From contig SFFS01000001.1 of the NCBI GenBank assembly GCA_004557805.1, forward strand, positions 1 through 48,662: a stretch of DNA of 48,662 bases, given 5' to 3'. This DNA is from Clostridiales bacterium. Lineage in GTDB: Bacteria; Bacillota; Clostridia; Christensenellales; Aristaeellaceae. The stretch's first letter is position 1, and the number at the start of each line of letters is the position of its first letter. The notes beneath the pieces are model-generated. The model was not told where the DNA came from. It did no database searches and worked only from the letters and a program-made list of their open reading frames with translations. Shown piece by piece: positions 8,075-15,978 of the stretch. Both the position numbers and the translations under genes were made by a program.

Positions 8075-8584
8075 ATGAAAACGCTGATCGTCTTCGCCAG
8101 CAAATACGGCGCGACAGCCGAATGCGCAAAGCGCATCGCGGCGCTTCTGCCCGGCGAAACCGTGCTGCACCGCCTCGGCGAAGGCGAATGTCCCGCGCCG
8201 GAGGAGTTCGACGGCGTTATCTGCGGCACATCCATCTATATGGGCCAGCCGCGAAAGGAAATGAAGCGCTTCCTGAAAACGCACGCCGCGGCGCTGCAAA
8301 AGCAGCCGCTCGGACTGTTTCTGTGCTGCATTCAGGATGTAAACCGCAGCGTGGCCGAACAGGTCGACGTGTCCTTCCCGCGCGCGCTGCGCGAGCACGC
8401 CTGCGTTCTGGGCGTGCTGGGCGGCGTAGTGGAATTCGACAGACTGCGCGGGCTGGACAGGTTCATGATGAACCTCATCTCCGGCGATCTGCGCAAAAAA
8501 ACCGGCGCAAGCGCCGTCAACACGCTCAGCGGCGAGCGCATCGCCAAGTTCGCGCAGACCTATTTGCAGGGAGCGCAGAAATAA
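8075..8584 (+). CDS. Flavodoxin-domain protein (HemG/protoporphyrinogen oxidase-like)
   Basis: A 169-residue protein. The FMN phosphate loop is ASKYGATAECAKRI near residue 8, and GVICGTSIYMGQPRKEMKRFL and GLFLCCIQD match the HemG-like branch of long-chain flavodoxins (menaquinone-dependent protoporphyrinogen oxidase type). Similar Clostridial proteins are often annotated only as flavodoxin-domain proteins, and no other haem genes are nearby, so the oxidase activity is not supported by context. AAGGAGG precedes the ATG by about 10 bases. Confidence 0.85.
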   Translation: MKTLIVFASKYGATAECAKRIAALLPGETVLHRLGEGECPAPEEFDGVICGTSIYMGQPRKEMKRFLKTHAAALQKQPLGLFLCCIQDVNRSVAEQVDVSFPRALREHACVLGVLGGVVEFDRLRGLDRFMMNLISGDLRKKTGASAVNTLSGERIAKFAQTYLQGAQK

Positions 8585-8585
8585 T

Positions 8586-8599
8586 CCGCGCCCTGCGCG
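8586..8599. repeat. Partial copy of the dispersed GC palindrome
   Basis: CCGCGCCCTGCGCG followed by A: the reverse-complement form of the repeat, with its last base changed. It directly follows the flavodoxin stop. Confidence 0.4.
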
Positions 8600-8632
8600 A
8601 AAAAAACATCTGCCGCCGCGCGAAATCTGTGT

Positions 8633-8638
8633 TATACT
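8633..8638 (+). promoter_or_regulatory. Weak -10 element before the nitroreductase gene
   Basis: TATACT about 36 bases before the start codon. No good -35 hexamer is found at the right distance. Confidence 0.35.
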
Positions 8639-8673
8639 ATTTCCGAACGATTCCATAGAAAGGATGATTCTTG

Positions 8674-9243
8674 ATGTTGTTTTCCGTTATGGACGCGATT
8701 CATCAGCGGCGTAGCATCCGCGCCTATCGTCCCGACCAGCTGACCGACGGCCAGCTGCAGGCCATTCTGGAAGCGGGTCTGGCCGCGCCCAGCGCGCGCA
8801 ACACGCAGCCGTGGCACTTCACCGCCGTACAGGATCAGGCGCTGATCGGCCGCATCAACGAGGCCGTCCGCCGCAGGCTCATGGAAACCGCCGAGGACGA
8901 CGCGGCCCGCAGAACGTTTTCCAATCCCGATTGGAGCGTGTTCTATCATGCGCCGACGGTGATTTTCATTTCCTGCCCGCCCGTTTCTGAAATGAAATAC
9001 GCGCAGACGGACACAGGCATCGCCATTGAGAACATGGCGCTGGCCGCCATCGGCCTGGAGCTGGGCAGCGTAGTGCTCGGCATGCCGCGCGCCGCCTTCG
9101 AAGGCGAAAACGCCGATGAATTCCGCAAGGCGCTGCACTTCCCTGAGGGCTACGATTTCATGCTCGCGCTTGCGGTAGGCTATCCCGCAGCGGAAAAGGA
9201 CGCGCACGTCGTCCAGCCTGACCGCGTTACCATCATCAAATAA
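8674..9243 (+). CDS. Nitroreductase family FMN protein
   Basis: A 189-residue flavoenzyme. RRSIRAY near the N terminus and AGLAAPSARNTQPWHF are the classic nitroreductase FMN-binding motifs. The middle segment AIENMALAAIGLELGSVVLG is the conserved helix pair of the dimer core. Such enzymes reduce nitro compounds, quinones or flavins with NAD(P)H. I chose ATG 8674 rather than the TTG one codon earlier because AAAGGA lies about 10 bases upstream. The ROK kinase gene follows 18 bases later, so they are probably co-transcribed. Confidence 0.92.
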   Translation: MLFSVMDAIHQRRSIRAYRPDQLTDGQLQAILEAGLAAPSARNTQPWHFTAVQDQALIGRINEAVRRRLMETAEDDAARRTFSNPDWSVFYHAPTVIFISCPPVSEMKYAQTDTGIAIENMALAAIGLELGSVVLGMPRAAFEGENADEFRKALHFPEGYDFMLALAVGYPAAEKDAHVVQPDRVTIIK

Positions 9244-9261
9244 CCAGGAGGTTCTTTTACC

Positions 9262-10140
9262 ATGCGTTTAGGCGCTCTCGAAGCCGGCGGAACCAAGATG
9301 GTCTGCTCCATCGGCGATGAAGCGGGGCATGTTTTTTCCCGCGTCAGCTACCCCACGCTCACCCCTGCGGAGACCATGCCGCATCTGATCTCCTTCTTCC
9401 AGAACGAAGGGATCGAAGCGCTCGGCGTGGCCAGCTTCGGCCCCGTCGATCTGCACAAGGGTTCGAAAACCTACGGCTACATCACCAGCACGCCCAAGCC
9501 CGGCTGGATGGATTATCCCTTCCTTCCCGAGCTGCGCGCGGCGCTGAACGTCCCCTGTGGGTTTGACACCGATGTAAACGCCGCTGCAATTGCGGAGCAT
9601 CGCATGGGCGCCGCGAAGGGCCTGTCCAGCTGCCTGTATGTGACGGTTGGCACCGGCATCGGCGGCGGCATCGTGGCCGAAAACAAAATCGTTCACGGCC
9701 TGACGCACCCCGAGTTCGGCCATTTCTGGCTGCGCCCCCATCCGGACGATCCCACGCCGCACGGCTTCTGCCCGTTCCATGACGGCTGCCTGGAAGGCAT
9801 GGCCAACGGCCCCGCCATCATGAAGCGCTGGGGCAAGCCCGCGCAGGAGCTTCCGCCCGATCATCCGGCATGGGCGCTGGAAAGCTATTATCTGGCGCAG
9901 ATGTGCGCTACGGCCGTCGTGGTGCTCTCGCCCGAGAAGATCATTCTCGGCGGCGGCGTCATGCAGCAGGAGCACCTCTTCCCGCTCGTGCGCAAAAAGA
10001 CGCAGAAAATGCTCAACGGCTATGTCCGCACCCCCGCCATTCTCGACGATATCGACAATTACATCGTCGCGCCCGGCCTGGGCATCAACAGCGGCGTAAC
10101 CGGCGCGCTGCTTCTGGCGGCCGAAGCGCTGGAGAAATAA
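9262..10140 (+). CDS. ROK family sugar kinase, probable fructokinase
   Basis: A 292-residue kinase. LEAGGTKMVCSIGD is the N-terminal phosphate loop, and TVGTGIGGGIV is the central ROK motif. HGFCPFHDGCLEG carries the H-C-H-C zinc-site pattern; this exact form is typical of the fructokinase branch (ScrK/GmuE/YdhR-like). The activity expected is ATP-dependent phosphorylation of fructose or mannose. CCAGGAGG precedes the ATG. An intrinsic terminator follows. No sugar transporter is adjacent. Confidence 0.9.
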   Translation: MRLGALEAGGTKMVCSIGDEAGHVFSRVSYPTLTPAETMPHLISFFQNEGIEALGVASFGPVDLHKGSKTYGYITSTPKPGWMDYPFLPELRAALNVPCGFDTDVNAAAIAEHRMGAAKGLSSCLYVTVGTGIGGGIVAENKIVHGLTHPEFGHFWLRPHPDDPTPHGFCPFHDGCLEGMANGPAIMKRWGKPAQELPPDHPAWALESYYLAQMCATAVVVLSPEKIILGGGVMQQEHLFPLVRKKTQKMLNGYVRTPAILDDIDNYIVAPGLGINSGVTGALLLAAEALEK

Positions 10141-10152
10141 TCGCAGGCACGC

Positions 10153-10196
10153 AAAAGCGCCTTCCCCACACGCGGCGGGAAAGGCGCTTTCTTCTT
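10153..10196 (+). terminator. Terminator after the ROK kinase gene
   Basis: AAAGCGCCTT pairs with AAGGCGCTTT around a GC-rich loop and continues into CTTCTTTG. It separates the convergent ROK kinase and J-protein genes. Confidence 0.75.
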
Positions 10197-10201
10197 TGTT
10201 C

Positions 10202-10942
10202 TCAGCAGCAGAAGTAGTATCCTCTTCCGCCGCACAGGCTGCACAGCAGATTCGCCAGGCACAGTCCCGTACACACCTTGCTGACGTCCGCCGGCGCGCC
10301 GTATGCGCGTCCGCGCTGCTGATAGGTCTGTCCGCCCTGCTGCAGCTGCTGCAAAAGCCGGCGGTAATCAAGATTATCCGGATCCATCTGCACGGCCCTG
10401 CGCGCATAATCCAGCGCCGTAATGCGGTTGCCCAGCCCAGATTTTGCCATGGCCGCCACGTAATACCAGCCCGCCGTGCGGTCGGTAATGCCCGCCAGCA
10501 CGTTTTCCGCGTCCTGGTAATAGCCGTTGACCACATAGTTCATCGCCGCGCGCAGCTGCGGATCCTTTTCCTGCGTCTGCTGGCGATACTGCTGCTGATA
10601 CTGTCCGCCCGTAAAGGTGCGGAACCATTCGTCAAAATCGCCGAAACCGCCGCTGTAATTTCCGTAGCCGCCATAGTTCTGCTGGCCGTAGCCCTGCTGT
10701 CCATAGCTTTGCTGCCCGTAACCGCTCTGGCCGTAACTCTGCTGCGAGTTGTTTCCGTTGCGGTCGCGCTTCATCAGCATATCGTAGGCTTCGTTGATCT
10801 CCGCCATTTTCTTTTCGGCCTCGGAGGAACCGTCGTTCAGGTCCGGATGATACTTCTTGGCCAGCCTTTTATAAGCCGCCTTGATTTCATCATCGCTCGC
10901 CCCCTGCGGCACGCCCAGCACGCGGTAGGGATCATTCACCAT
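10202..10942 (-). CDS. J-domain protein with FUS-like YGQ repeats and a Cys-rich tail
   Basis: A 246-residue protein. The J domain (residues 4-60) includes the HPD motif in KKYHPDLN, needed to stimulate DnaK ATPase. Residues about 64-100 form a low-complexity tract of SYGQ/GYGQ repeats ending in GGYGNYSGGFG, followed by a Q-rich linker. Residues 130-200 look like a TPR-type helical repeat (YYQDAENVLAGI, then ALDYARRAVQMDP). The C terminus has five cysteines in a hydrophobic CTGLCLANLLCSLCGG context. No DnaJ zinc domain or substrate-binding domain is present. The gene overlaps the DUF5685 gene by 11 bases, so they form an operon; I recall this pairing from other Clostridia. Confidence 0.88.
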   Translation of the reverse strand: MVNDPYRVLGVPQGASDDEIKAAYKRLAKKYHPDLNDGSSEAEKKMAEINEAYDMLMKRDRNGNNSQQSYGQSGYGQQSYGQQGYGQQNYGGYGNYSGGFGDFDEWFRTFTGGQYQQQYRQQTQEKDPQLRAAMNYVVNGYYQDAENVLAGITDRTAGWYYVAAMAKSGLGNRITALDYARRAVQMDPDNLDYRRLLQQLQQGGQTYQQRGRAYGAPADVSKVCTGLCLANLLCSLCGGRGYYFCC

Positions 10943-11783
10943 CCAGCTTCTCCTTCCCCGCCTTTTCGGCCTTATGGCGGATGCCTTCGTATTTCGTCCA
11001 GATGCCCGAATAGAGCGTATTGCGCAGCACGCTCAGATCGTTTTCCAGCGGCAGCGTTTCGAACGCGGCGGCGCATCCCGCGGCCATCATCGTGAGCATA
11101 TCGTGTACGCTCTCCTCAAAATCGGGCGCTTCGCGCCGCGCGAGCAGCGGATTAAACGCGCCGCTCTTCCTGTCGCGGTCCAAGTCCTCATACGCGTCCA
11201 TCAGGTAGATAAACGCGCCCAGCGCGCGAGCCATATGCCGCAGCGTCATGCTCCAGCGATCCTCCCGCCAGACGAACACCTCGGCCATCATCTCGCCCGT
11301 CGGTGCGCACAGCGCGTCCAAATCGCCACACCGCTCCTTTTCGAGCTTCGCCAGCGCTTCCACATTCCGGCCGATCGCCTCGCACTGCCGCGGGTATTGC
11401 TCCCGCACGCGCGCAAAGCCCTGCTTGAGCATCCGCTCCATGCCGTGCGCAGGCAGGCTTTTTTCGTCCTGCCAGCTGTCGCGGCATTTGTAGTAGAAAA
11501 GCGCCACGTTCATATCGGCAGCGTAGTCGATCAGTTCGTTTGAAAACGAGAGGTGCTTCTGCTTCGGATGTACGGCGCAGCGCGCCATGGTTTCCGCCGT
11601 CTCCGGCTCGTAGAGCGAAGAGAGCAGCATCGCCAGAAACGCCATATCGAAGCTGAGCGTCATCTGGCCGGGAATTCCGTAGCGCTTTTTGAGCGAACGG
11701 CACACGCCGCAGTAAAACGCGCGCATGCGCCGGTGCTCCGCCTCGCTGAGCTGCTTCTCGTTCACGATCACATATCCGAACAT
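10932..11783 (-). CDS. DUF5685 family protein
   Basis: A 283-residue protein. The opening MFGYVIVNEKQLSEAEHRRMRAFYCGVC with CGVCRSLKKRYG fits DUF5685, a Clostridia family. The centre and C terminus are helical, with a YLMDAYEDLDRDRKSGAFNPL segment whose aspartates recall a metal-binding helix of isoprenoid-type all-alpha enzymes; that resemblance is only visual. The start at 11783 has AGGAGG upstream. It is translationally coupled to the J-protein gene, so the J-protein may act on or with it. Function unknown. Confidence 0.82.
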   Translation of the reverse strand: MFGYVIVNEKQLSEAEHRRMRAFYCGVCRSLKKRYGIPGQMTLSFDMAFLAMLLSSLYEPETAETMARCAVHPKQKHLSFSNELIDYAADMNVALFYYKCRDSWQDEKSLPAHGMERMLKQGFARVREQYPRQCEAIGRNVEALAKLEKERCGDLDALCAPTGEMMAEVFVWREDRWSMTLRHMARALGAFIYLMDAYEDLDRDRKSGAFNPLLARREAPDFEESVHDMLTMMAAGCAAAFETLPLENDLSVLRNTLYSGIWTKYEGIRHKAEKAGKEKLDGE

Positions 11784-11820
11784 CGCGCGCCTCCTCTTTT
11801 GCGCAAAGCCGCGCAATCTT

Positions 11821-11843
11821 TTTTCCGCGCAGGGCGCGGAAAA
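11821..11843. repeat. Perfect T/A-flanked GC palindrome, dispersed repeat copy
   Basis: Core CCGCGCAGGGCGCGG at 11825-11839, extended to a perfect 10-base-pair stem by TTTT and AAAA. It sits between the DUF5685 gene start and the cupin gene stop. The T-run is on the 5' side on both strands, unlike an intrinsic terminator. Confidence 0.6.
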
Positions 11844-11860
11844 TCAATCGTCCGCGCCGG

Positions 11861-12205
11861 TCAGTCCCTGGCGATTGCGGCGATGATTACCAGATCCTCG
11901 CTGCCGGTGTTTTCCACGCCGTGGGTGTGACCGCTCGGGGTGGTCATCGAATCGCCGGCCTTGACGGCAATCTTCACTCCGTCGTCGGTCACGGTGCCTT
12001 CGCCGCTTGCAAAGTAAAACATTTCCGCCTCGCCGGTATGCTCGTGCACGCCGATGGAGCAGCCCGGCCTGAGCACGATCTTGCTGAACAGGCGGCACTG
12101 CGCGGGCAGCAGTTCCTTTTCAAGCGCCGTAATTTCAACCGTTCCGTTGCCGCCGCGCATGTTTTCGCGCTTCTCAACCGGATGTTCCCCGTTCCTGCGG
12201 ATCAT
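11861..12205 (-). CDS. Small cupin-domain protein
   Basis: A 114-residue single-domain cupin. GVHEHTGEAEMFYFASGEG is cupin motif 1 with the metal ligands H, H and E. SGHTHGVENTGSED is motif 2 with the last histidine. Metal binding is expected; the substrate is unknown. The start at 12205 has a strong AAAGGAGG upstream. It is the third gene of an ECF S-component/coaX/cupin series, with a 25-base gap after coaX. Confidence 0.9.
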   Translation of the reverse strand: MIRRNGEHPVEKRENMRGGNGTVEITALEKELLPAQCRLFSKIVLRPGCSIGVHEHTGEAEMFYFASGEGTVTDDGVKIAVKAGDSMTTPSGHTHGVENTGSEDLVIIAAIARD

Positions 12206-12230
12206 AGTATATCCTCCTTTTATCAACCGA

Positions 12231-12998
12231 TTATGAATTTCTCTCGTAGATCAGCCGAAGTCCCTTGAGCGTCAGCAGCCCGTCGAAGATGTCGATTTCC
12301 TTCGTATCAGGCGCGAGCAGCCGCGACAGTCCGCCGGTAGCGACCACCTTCGCATCGGGGCGGCCGATTTCCTGCTTCATCTTCCGCACGATATTTTCCA
12401 CCAGGCCGATATAGCCGTAATAGATGCCGGACTGCATGTTCGTCACCGTGTTGCGGCCGATCACCGTTTCGGGGCGCACCAGCTCGACATGCGGCAGCTT
12501 CGCCGCGCCGGAAACGAGCGCCTCAGTAGAGATCTTGATGCCCGGACAGATCGCGCCGCCCAGAAAATCGCCCTTCTCGCCGAGCACGCCGAACGTCGTG
12601 GCCGTTCCGAAATCGATAAAGATCGACGGCCCGCCGTAAAAGGCGTAGCATGCGACGGCGTTGGCAATGCGGTCGCCGCCCAGCTCGCGCGGGTTTTCAT
12701 AGCGGATGTTGATGCCCGTCTTTACGCCCGGCCCGATGAGCACCGGCGTGCGTCCGAGATAATCGCGGCACATATGATCGACGGTAAAGTTCACCGACGG
12801 CACAACCGACGACATGATAATGCCCGTAATGTCGTCCACCGTCATTCCGCCGCTTTGCAAAAGGGCGAGCATATGAATGCCCAGCTCGTCGCTCGTCGCG
12901 GTCACGTCCGTCTTGAGCCGCCAGTATTTCACCATCGTTTCGCCGTCGAACACGGCGCTTTTGATGTTTGTATTCCCGATGTCAAGCGTAAGGATCAT
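12231..12998 (-). CDS. coaX: Type III pantothenate kinase
   Basis: A 255-residue kinase catalysing the first step of CoA synthesis. DIGNTNIKSAVFD (residues 5-17) is the ASKHA phosphate-1 motif, and FIDFGTATTFGV and GGAICPGI are type III signatures. VVATGGLSRLL is the adenosine motif. Length fits CoaX. These enzymes need a monovalent cation and are not feedback-inhibited by CoA. The start at 12998 has AGGATAATC upstream. It directly follows an ECF S-component, which supports a pantothenate substrate for that transporter. Confidence 0.96.
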   Translation of the reverse strand: MILTLDIGNTNIKSAVFDGETMVKYWRLKTDVTATSDELGIHMLALLQSGGMTVDDITGIIMSSVVPSVNFTVDHMCRDYLGRTPVLIGPGVKTGINIRYENPRELGGDRIANAVACYAFYGGPSIFIDFGTATTFGVLGEKGDFLGGAICPGIKISTEALVSGAAKLPHVELVRPETVIGRNTVTNMQSGIYYGYIGLVENIVRKMKQEIGRPDAKVVATGGLSRLLAPDTKEIDIFDGLLTLKGLRLIYERNS

Positions 12999-13008
12999 AA
13001 TGATTATC

Positions 13009-13602
13009 CTACCGTTTTTTTGTCTGTTTGAAAAGCGCCGCCGTAACGGGCACCGCAAGAATCGCCGCCACGGGCGCCTCGCCGAAGGCGCCGGCAAGCG
13101 CCGTCGCCGTCAGAATCGCGTTCGCCCAGCGCTGCACATCCAAATGCAGCGTAACGAACAGCAGATACATAATGCCCAGATACAACACCGTATTCGTAAG
13201 CGATCCGGCCACGGCCGCGCAGGCCACGGCGCGCTTTTCGCCCTTGCCGCGCAGCGCGGTATACGCCAGATGCGTCACAATGGGAATCATCAGCCGCGGA
13301 ATCATGCACATGCATATGGCGAGGAACGGATTGGCCGTCACCACCAGCAGCGCCAGGCCCGACTGCGCCGCGCCCAGCGACACGCCGAACGCCGCCATCG
13401 TGCTGGCGATTCCGAAGCATGCCCCCAACAGCATGCCGCCGCGAAGGCCAAGAAAAATCGTCCCAATAATGACCGGGATATGCAGGATGGTCAGGTTGAT
13501 CGGTCCCAGCGGGATCAGCCCCAGCGGGGTCAGCCCCAGCATCAGCGTCAGCGCCACAAACAGCGCTGTCAGAACCTGCCGAAAAAGTTTTTCGTTCCGC
13601 AT
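13009..13602 (-). CDS. ECF transporter S component, probably for pantothenate
   Basis: A 197-residue membrane protein with about six hydrophobic segments. The early ALFVALTLMLGLTPLGLIPLGPINLTILHIPVIIG stretch and the following FLGLRGGMLLGACFG loop are typical of ECF S components, which bind a vitamin and dock onto a shared EcfAA'T module encoded elsewhere. The pantothenate assignment is by context: it lies 10 bases upstream of coaX on the same strand. GGAGAAAC precedes the ATG at 13602. No riboswitch was recognised in the upstream 160 bases. Confidence 0.85.
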   Translation of the reverse strand: MRNEKLFRQVLTALFVALTLMLGLTPLGLIPLGPINLTILHIPVIIGTIFLGLRGGMLLGACFGIASTMAAFGVSLGAAQSGLALLVVTANPFLAICMCMIPRLMIPIVTHLAYTALRGKGEKRAVACAAVAGSLTNTVLYLGIMYLLFVTLHLDVQRWANAILTATALAGAFGEAPVAAILAVPVTAALFKQTKKR

Positions 13603-13698
13603 AATTGTTTCTCCGTTCGAGTTCGTTCCGATACCCGACGGAATCCTCTTTTCCGTTATTCTGTCCAGCTTCCGCGAACGGAATGCCAGCGTTTTTTT

Positions 13699-13715
13699 GC
13701 CGCGCCCTGCGCGGC
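13699..13715. repeat. GC palindrome, dispersed repeat copy
   Basis: GCCGCGCCCTGCGCGGC, the exact reverse complement of the copies at 19177-19193 and 30240-30256. It follows a seven-base T-run and precedes TGAAAAC. Confidence 0.6.
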
Positions 13716-13727
13716 TGAAAACAAGGC

Positions 13728-13753
13728 GAGGCCCGCCTTTGCCGGCGAGCCTC
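13728..13753 (-). terminator. Terminator of the pepP-efp-CD1247 operon
   Basis: On the minus strand GAGGCTCGCCGGC pairs imperfectly with GGCGGGCCTC and runs into GCCTTGTTTTC. It starts 11 bases after the stop of the CD1247-type gene. Confidence 0.6.
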
Positions 13754-13764
13754 ACTGGCTGCGA

Positions 13765-14184
13765 TTATTCGTCGTCGCCCTTGTCGTCGCCGTCGTCCTC
13801 GTCGAACAGCGGTTTGCCGCACTCGGGGCAGTTATGATCGTCCGCAAGGTCGAAGGCTTCGGCGTCGAAGTAGATGGTGTTGCCGCAATGCGGGCATTCG
13901 CATTCGATCAGATCGTCGTCCTCGTCGTCGCAGCCGTCTTCTTCGTCGTCATCCTCGTCGTCGTCAAAGAGAACTTCTTCCACTTCGGCCAGATCGTCGT
14001 CGATGGTGCCGACATACTCGTCCAGATCGTTGTGCTCATCCTCAAGGTGCTGAAGCTCCGAGGCTACGTCGCCCAGAACGTCAATCATCGCCTTGAGGAG
14101 GCGGCCGGTCTTGCTCTCGCCGTCGATTTCCATGCCTTCGGCAAGGCCCTGCAGATAAGAAACGCGATCAGAAATCTTGCTCAT
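13765..14184 (-). CDS. Acidic zinc-ribbon protein, CD1247 N-terminal domain type
   Basis: A 139-residue protein. Residues 1-75 (MSKISDRVSYLQGLAEGMEI and onward) are helical and match the CD1247 N-terminal domain, a Clostridia family. The middle is an Asp/Glu tract (FDDDEDDDEEDG). A zinc ribbon follows with CECPHCG and NCPECGK knuckles. The C terminus is again acidic. AAGGGAG precedes the ATG at 14184. It is the last gene after pepP and efp, in the same direction. Function unknown; an RNA or protein partner is plausible for a zinc ribbon. Confidence 0.8.
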   Translation of the reverse strand: MSKISDRVSYLQGLAEGMEIDGESKTGRLLKAMIDVLGDVASELQHLEDEHNDLDEYVGTIDDDLAEVEEVLFDDDEDDDEEDGCDDEDDDLIECECPHCGNTIYFDAEAFDLADDHNCPECGKPLFDEDDGDDKGDDE

Positions 14185-14219
14185 ATTTCTCCCTTTCATT
14201 GGGTCGGGGCGGCTGAAAC

Positions 14220-14777
14220 TTACAGACGCTCCATGTACTCGCCGGTACGGGTGTCGATGCGCACATGATCGCCGACATTGATGAACAGCGGCACGCTGAT
14301 GGTCAGACCCGTTTCGGTGGTGGCGGGCTTGGTGGTGTTGGAGGCGGTGTCGCCCTTGAAGCCGGGCTCAGTCTCGGTGATTTCCATCTCGACGAAGTTG
14401 GCCGGTTCCACGGCGAACGGCGCGCCCTTGAAGAAGCGGACGGTCACGTTGTCGTTTTCCTTGACGTAGTGGATCATGTCTTCCACCTGGTCCTTGTTGA
14501 TGGGCAGCTGCTCGAAGGTCTCGGTGTCCATGAAGTAATACAGGTCGCCGTCGCCGTAGAGGTACTGCATTTCCTTGGTTTCAACGATCGCGCGGGGCAT
14601 CTTGTCGGTCGGGTTGAAGGTGCGCTCGAGCACCGCGCCCGTGATGACGTTCTTGATCTTGGTGCGCACAAACGCCGCGCCCTTGCCGGGCTTGACGTGC
14701 TGGAAGTCAACGATATTCCAGACGCTGTTGTCGAGTTCGATGGTCACGCCCTTGCGAAATTCACCGGCAGTAATCAC
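14220..14777 (-). CDS. efp: Translation elongation factor P
   Basis: A 185-residue, three-domain factor that relieves ribosome stalling at polyproline. Domain I includes HVKPGKGAAFVRTK with K32 at the tip, the residue that is modified in many bacteria. Domain III ends in LFINVGDHVRIDTRTGEYMERL, the EF-P signature. Length is canonical. No EpmA/B or YmfI gene for the modification is in the window. It lies 15 bases after pepP, the usual Firmicutes arrangement. Confidence 0.97.
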   Translation of the reverse strand: MITAGEFRKGVTIELDNSVWNIVDFQHVKPGKGAAFVRTKIKNVITGAVLERTFNPTDKMPRAIVETKEMQYLYGDGDLYYFMDTETFEQLPINKDQVEDMIHYVKENDNVTVRFFKGAPFAVEPANFVEMEITETEPGFKGDTASNTTKPATTETGLTISVPLFINVGDHVRIDTRTGEYMERL

Positions 14778-14792
14778 TCAAAATCCCTCCGT

Positions 14793-15860
14793 TTATAGTG
14801 TGATGAGTTCTTTGGCTGCCGGGATAAGGCTCCGGCACCCGTCCTTGGTAACCAACACCGAATCTTCGATCCGGCATCCGCACTTTCCGGGCAGGTAAAC
14901 GCCCGGTTCGTCCGTCACAACATTGCCCGGCTCCAGCACGTCGTCGCTGCGTGTGGAAAGCCGCGGCTCTTCATGGATGTCCAGGCCGACGCCATGGCCC
15001 AGGCTGTGGCCGAATTCGTAGCCGCAGGAGCGCAGATAACCGCGCGCCACTTCGTCCACATCGCGCCCGACCGCGCCCGGCCTGATCGCTTCCATCGCCC
15101 GCAGATGCGCCTCGAGCACCGAATCGTACACGCGCTTCTGTTCGTCCGAAATTTTGCCCACGGCGACCGTACGCGTCATGTCGGAGCAATAGCCGCGCAC
15201 ACGCGCGCCGAAGTCCATCGTCACCAGCATGCCGTTTTCGATCACGCGGCTTCCCGGAATCGCATGCGGCAGCGAGCCGTTTTCTCCGGCGGCCACGATG
15301 GTTTCGAACGCCGTTCCTTCCGCGCCCAGCGCGCGGAATTCATCCTCCAGCGCAAAGGCGATCTCGCGCTCGGTCACGCCGGGGCGAATCTTTTCAAGGA
15401 TTCGCTCGAACGCCTTGCACGAAATGCCGCACGCCTCTTCGATGGCCGCGATTTCGTCCGCATCCTTCACGGCGCGGAGCTTCTCCGGCCGCGTCTTCAG
15501 CGGCTCGTAGGCAATTCTCTCCGAAGCGTCGGTCAGCGCCCGCATGCTTCGCACGGTCACAACGTCGTCCTCAAAGGCAGCCGTTTTCACGCCCGCCTCA
15601 TGAAGAACCTCCGCCGCGATCTTCTCATGCGGCACGCCCGCCGCAATGCTCCTCACCGCACAGCCGGGCGCCTGTTTTTCCGCCGCCTCGACGTAGCGGA
15701 AATCCGTCACGACCGTCATGCCCTTTTCGGTCAACACGAGCAGGCCTTCGCCCATGTAACCGCTCAACCAGCGCACGTTCGAGGGTTTGACAAGAACCGC
15801 GCCCTGCGCGTTCTGCCCGGCAAGCGCGCGCAAAAGCGCGTTCGCGCGCCTGTTTTCCAT
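14793..15860 (-). CDS. M24 family Xaa-Pro aminopeptidase
   Basis: A 355-residue metallopeptidase that removes N-terminal residues before proline. The N-terminal creatinase-like domain covers about residues 1-120. The pita-bread domain has the metal ligands in VTMDFGARVRGYCSDMTRT (two Asp), LGHGVGLDIHEEP (His), TDEPGVYLPG (Glu) and CRIEDSVLVT (Glu). The start at 15860 has AAGGGGAC upstream; an in-frame TTG eight codons earlier lacks a site. It leads the pepP-efp operon behind a good promoter. Confidence 0.95.
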   Translation of the reverse strand: MENRRANALLRALAGQNAQGAVLVKPSNVRWLSGYMGEGLLVLTEKGMTVVTDFRYVEAAEKQAPGCAVRSIAAGVPHEKIAAEVLHEAGVKTAAFEDDVVTVRSMRALTDASERIAYEPLKTRPEKLRAVKDADEIAAIEEACGISCKAFERILEKIRPGVTEREIAFALEDEFRALGAEGTAFETIVAAGENGSLPHAIPGSRVIENGMLVTMDFGARVRGYCSDMTRTVAVGKISDEQKRVYDSVLEAHLRAMEAIRPGAVGRDVDEVARGYLRSCGYEFGHSLGHGVGLDIHEEPRLSTRSDDVLEPGNVVTDEPGVYLPGKCGCRIEDSVLVTKDGCRSLIPAAKELITL

Positions 15861-15895
15861 CCGGCAAGTCCCCTTCCTGAACAATAATCCGATGT

Positions 15896-15924
15896 ATTAT
15901 ATCACAGCCAGACGCGAATTTCCA
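15896..15924 (-). promoter_or_regulatory. Promoter of the pepP-efp operon
   Basis: On the minus strand TGGAAA, a 17-base spacer and a perfect TATAAT lie 36 bases upstream of the pepP start codon. Confidence 0.65.
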
Positions 15925-15978
15925 GCTTTTTTTCTATTTTCCGCGCTGCGCGCATAGGCTGCCTCCGGAGGGGATCGT

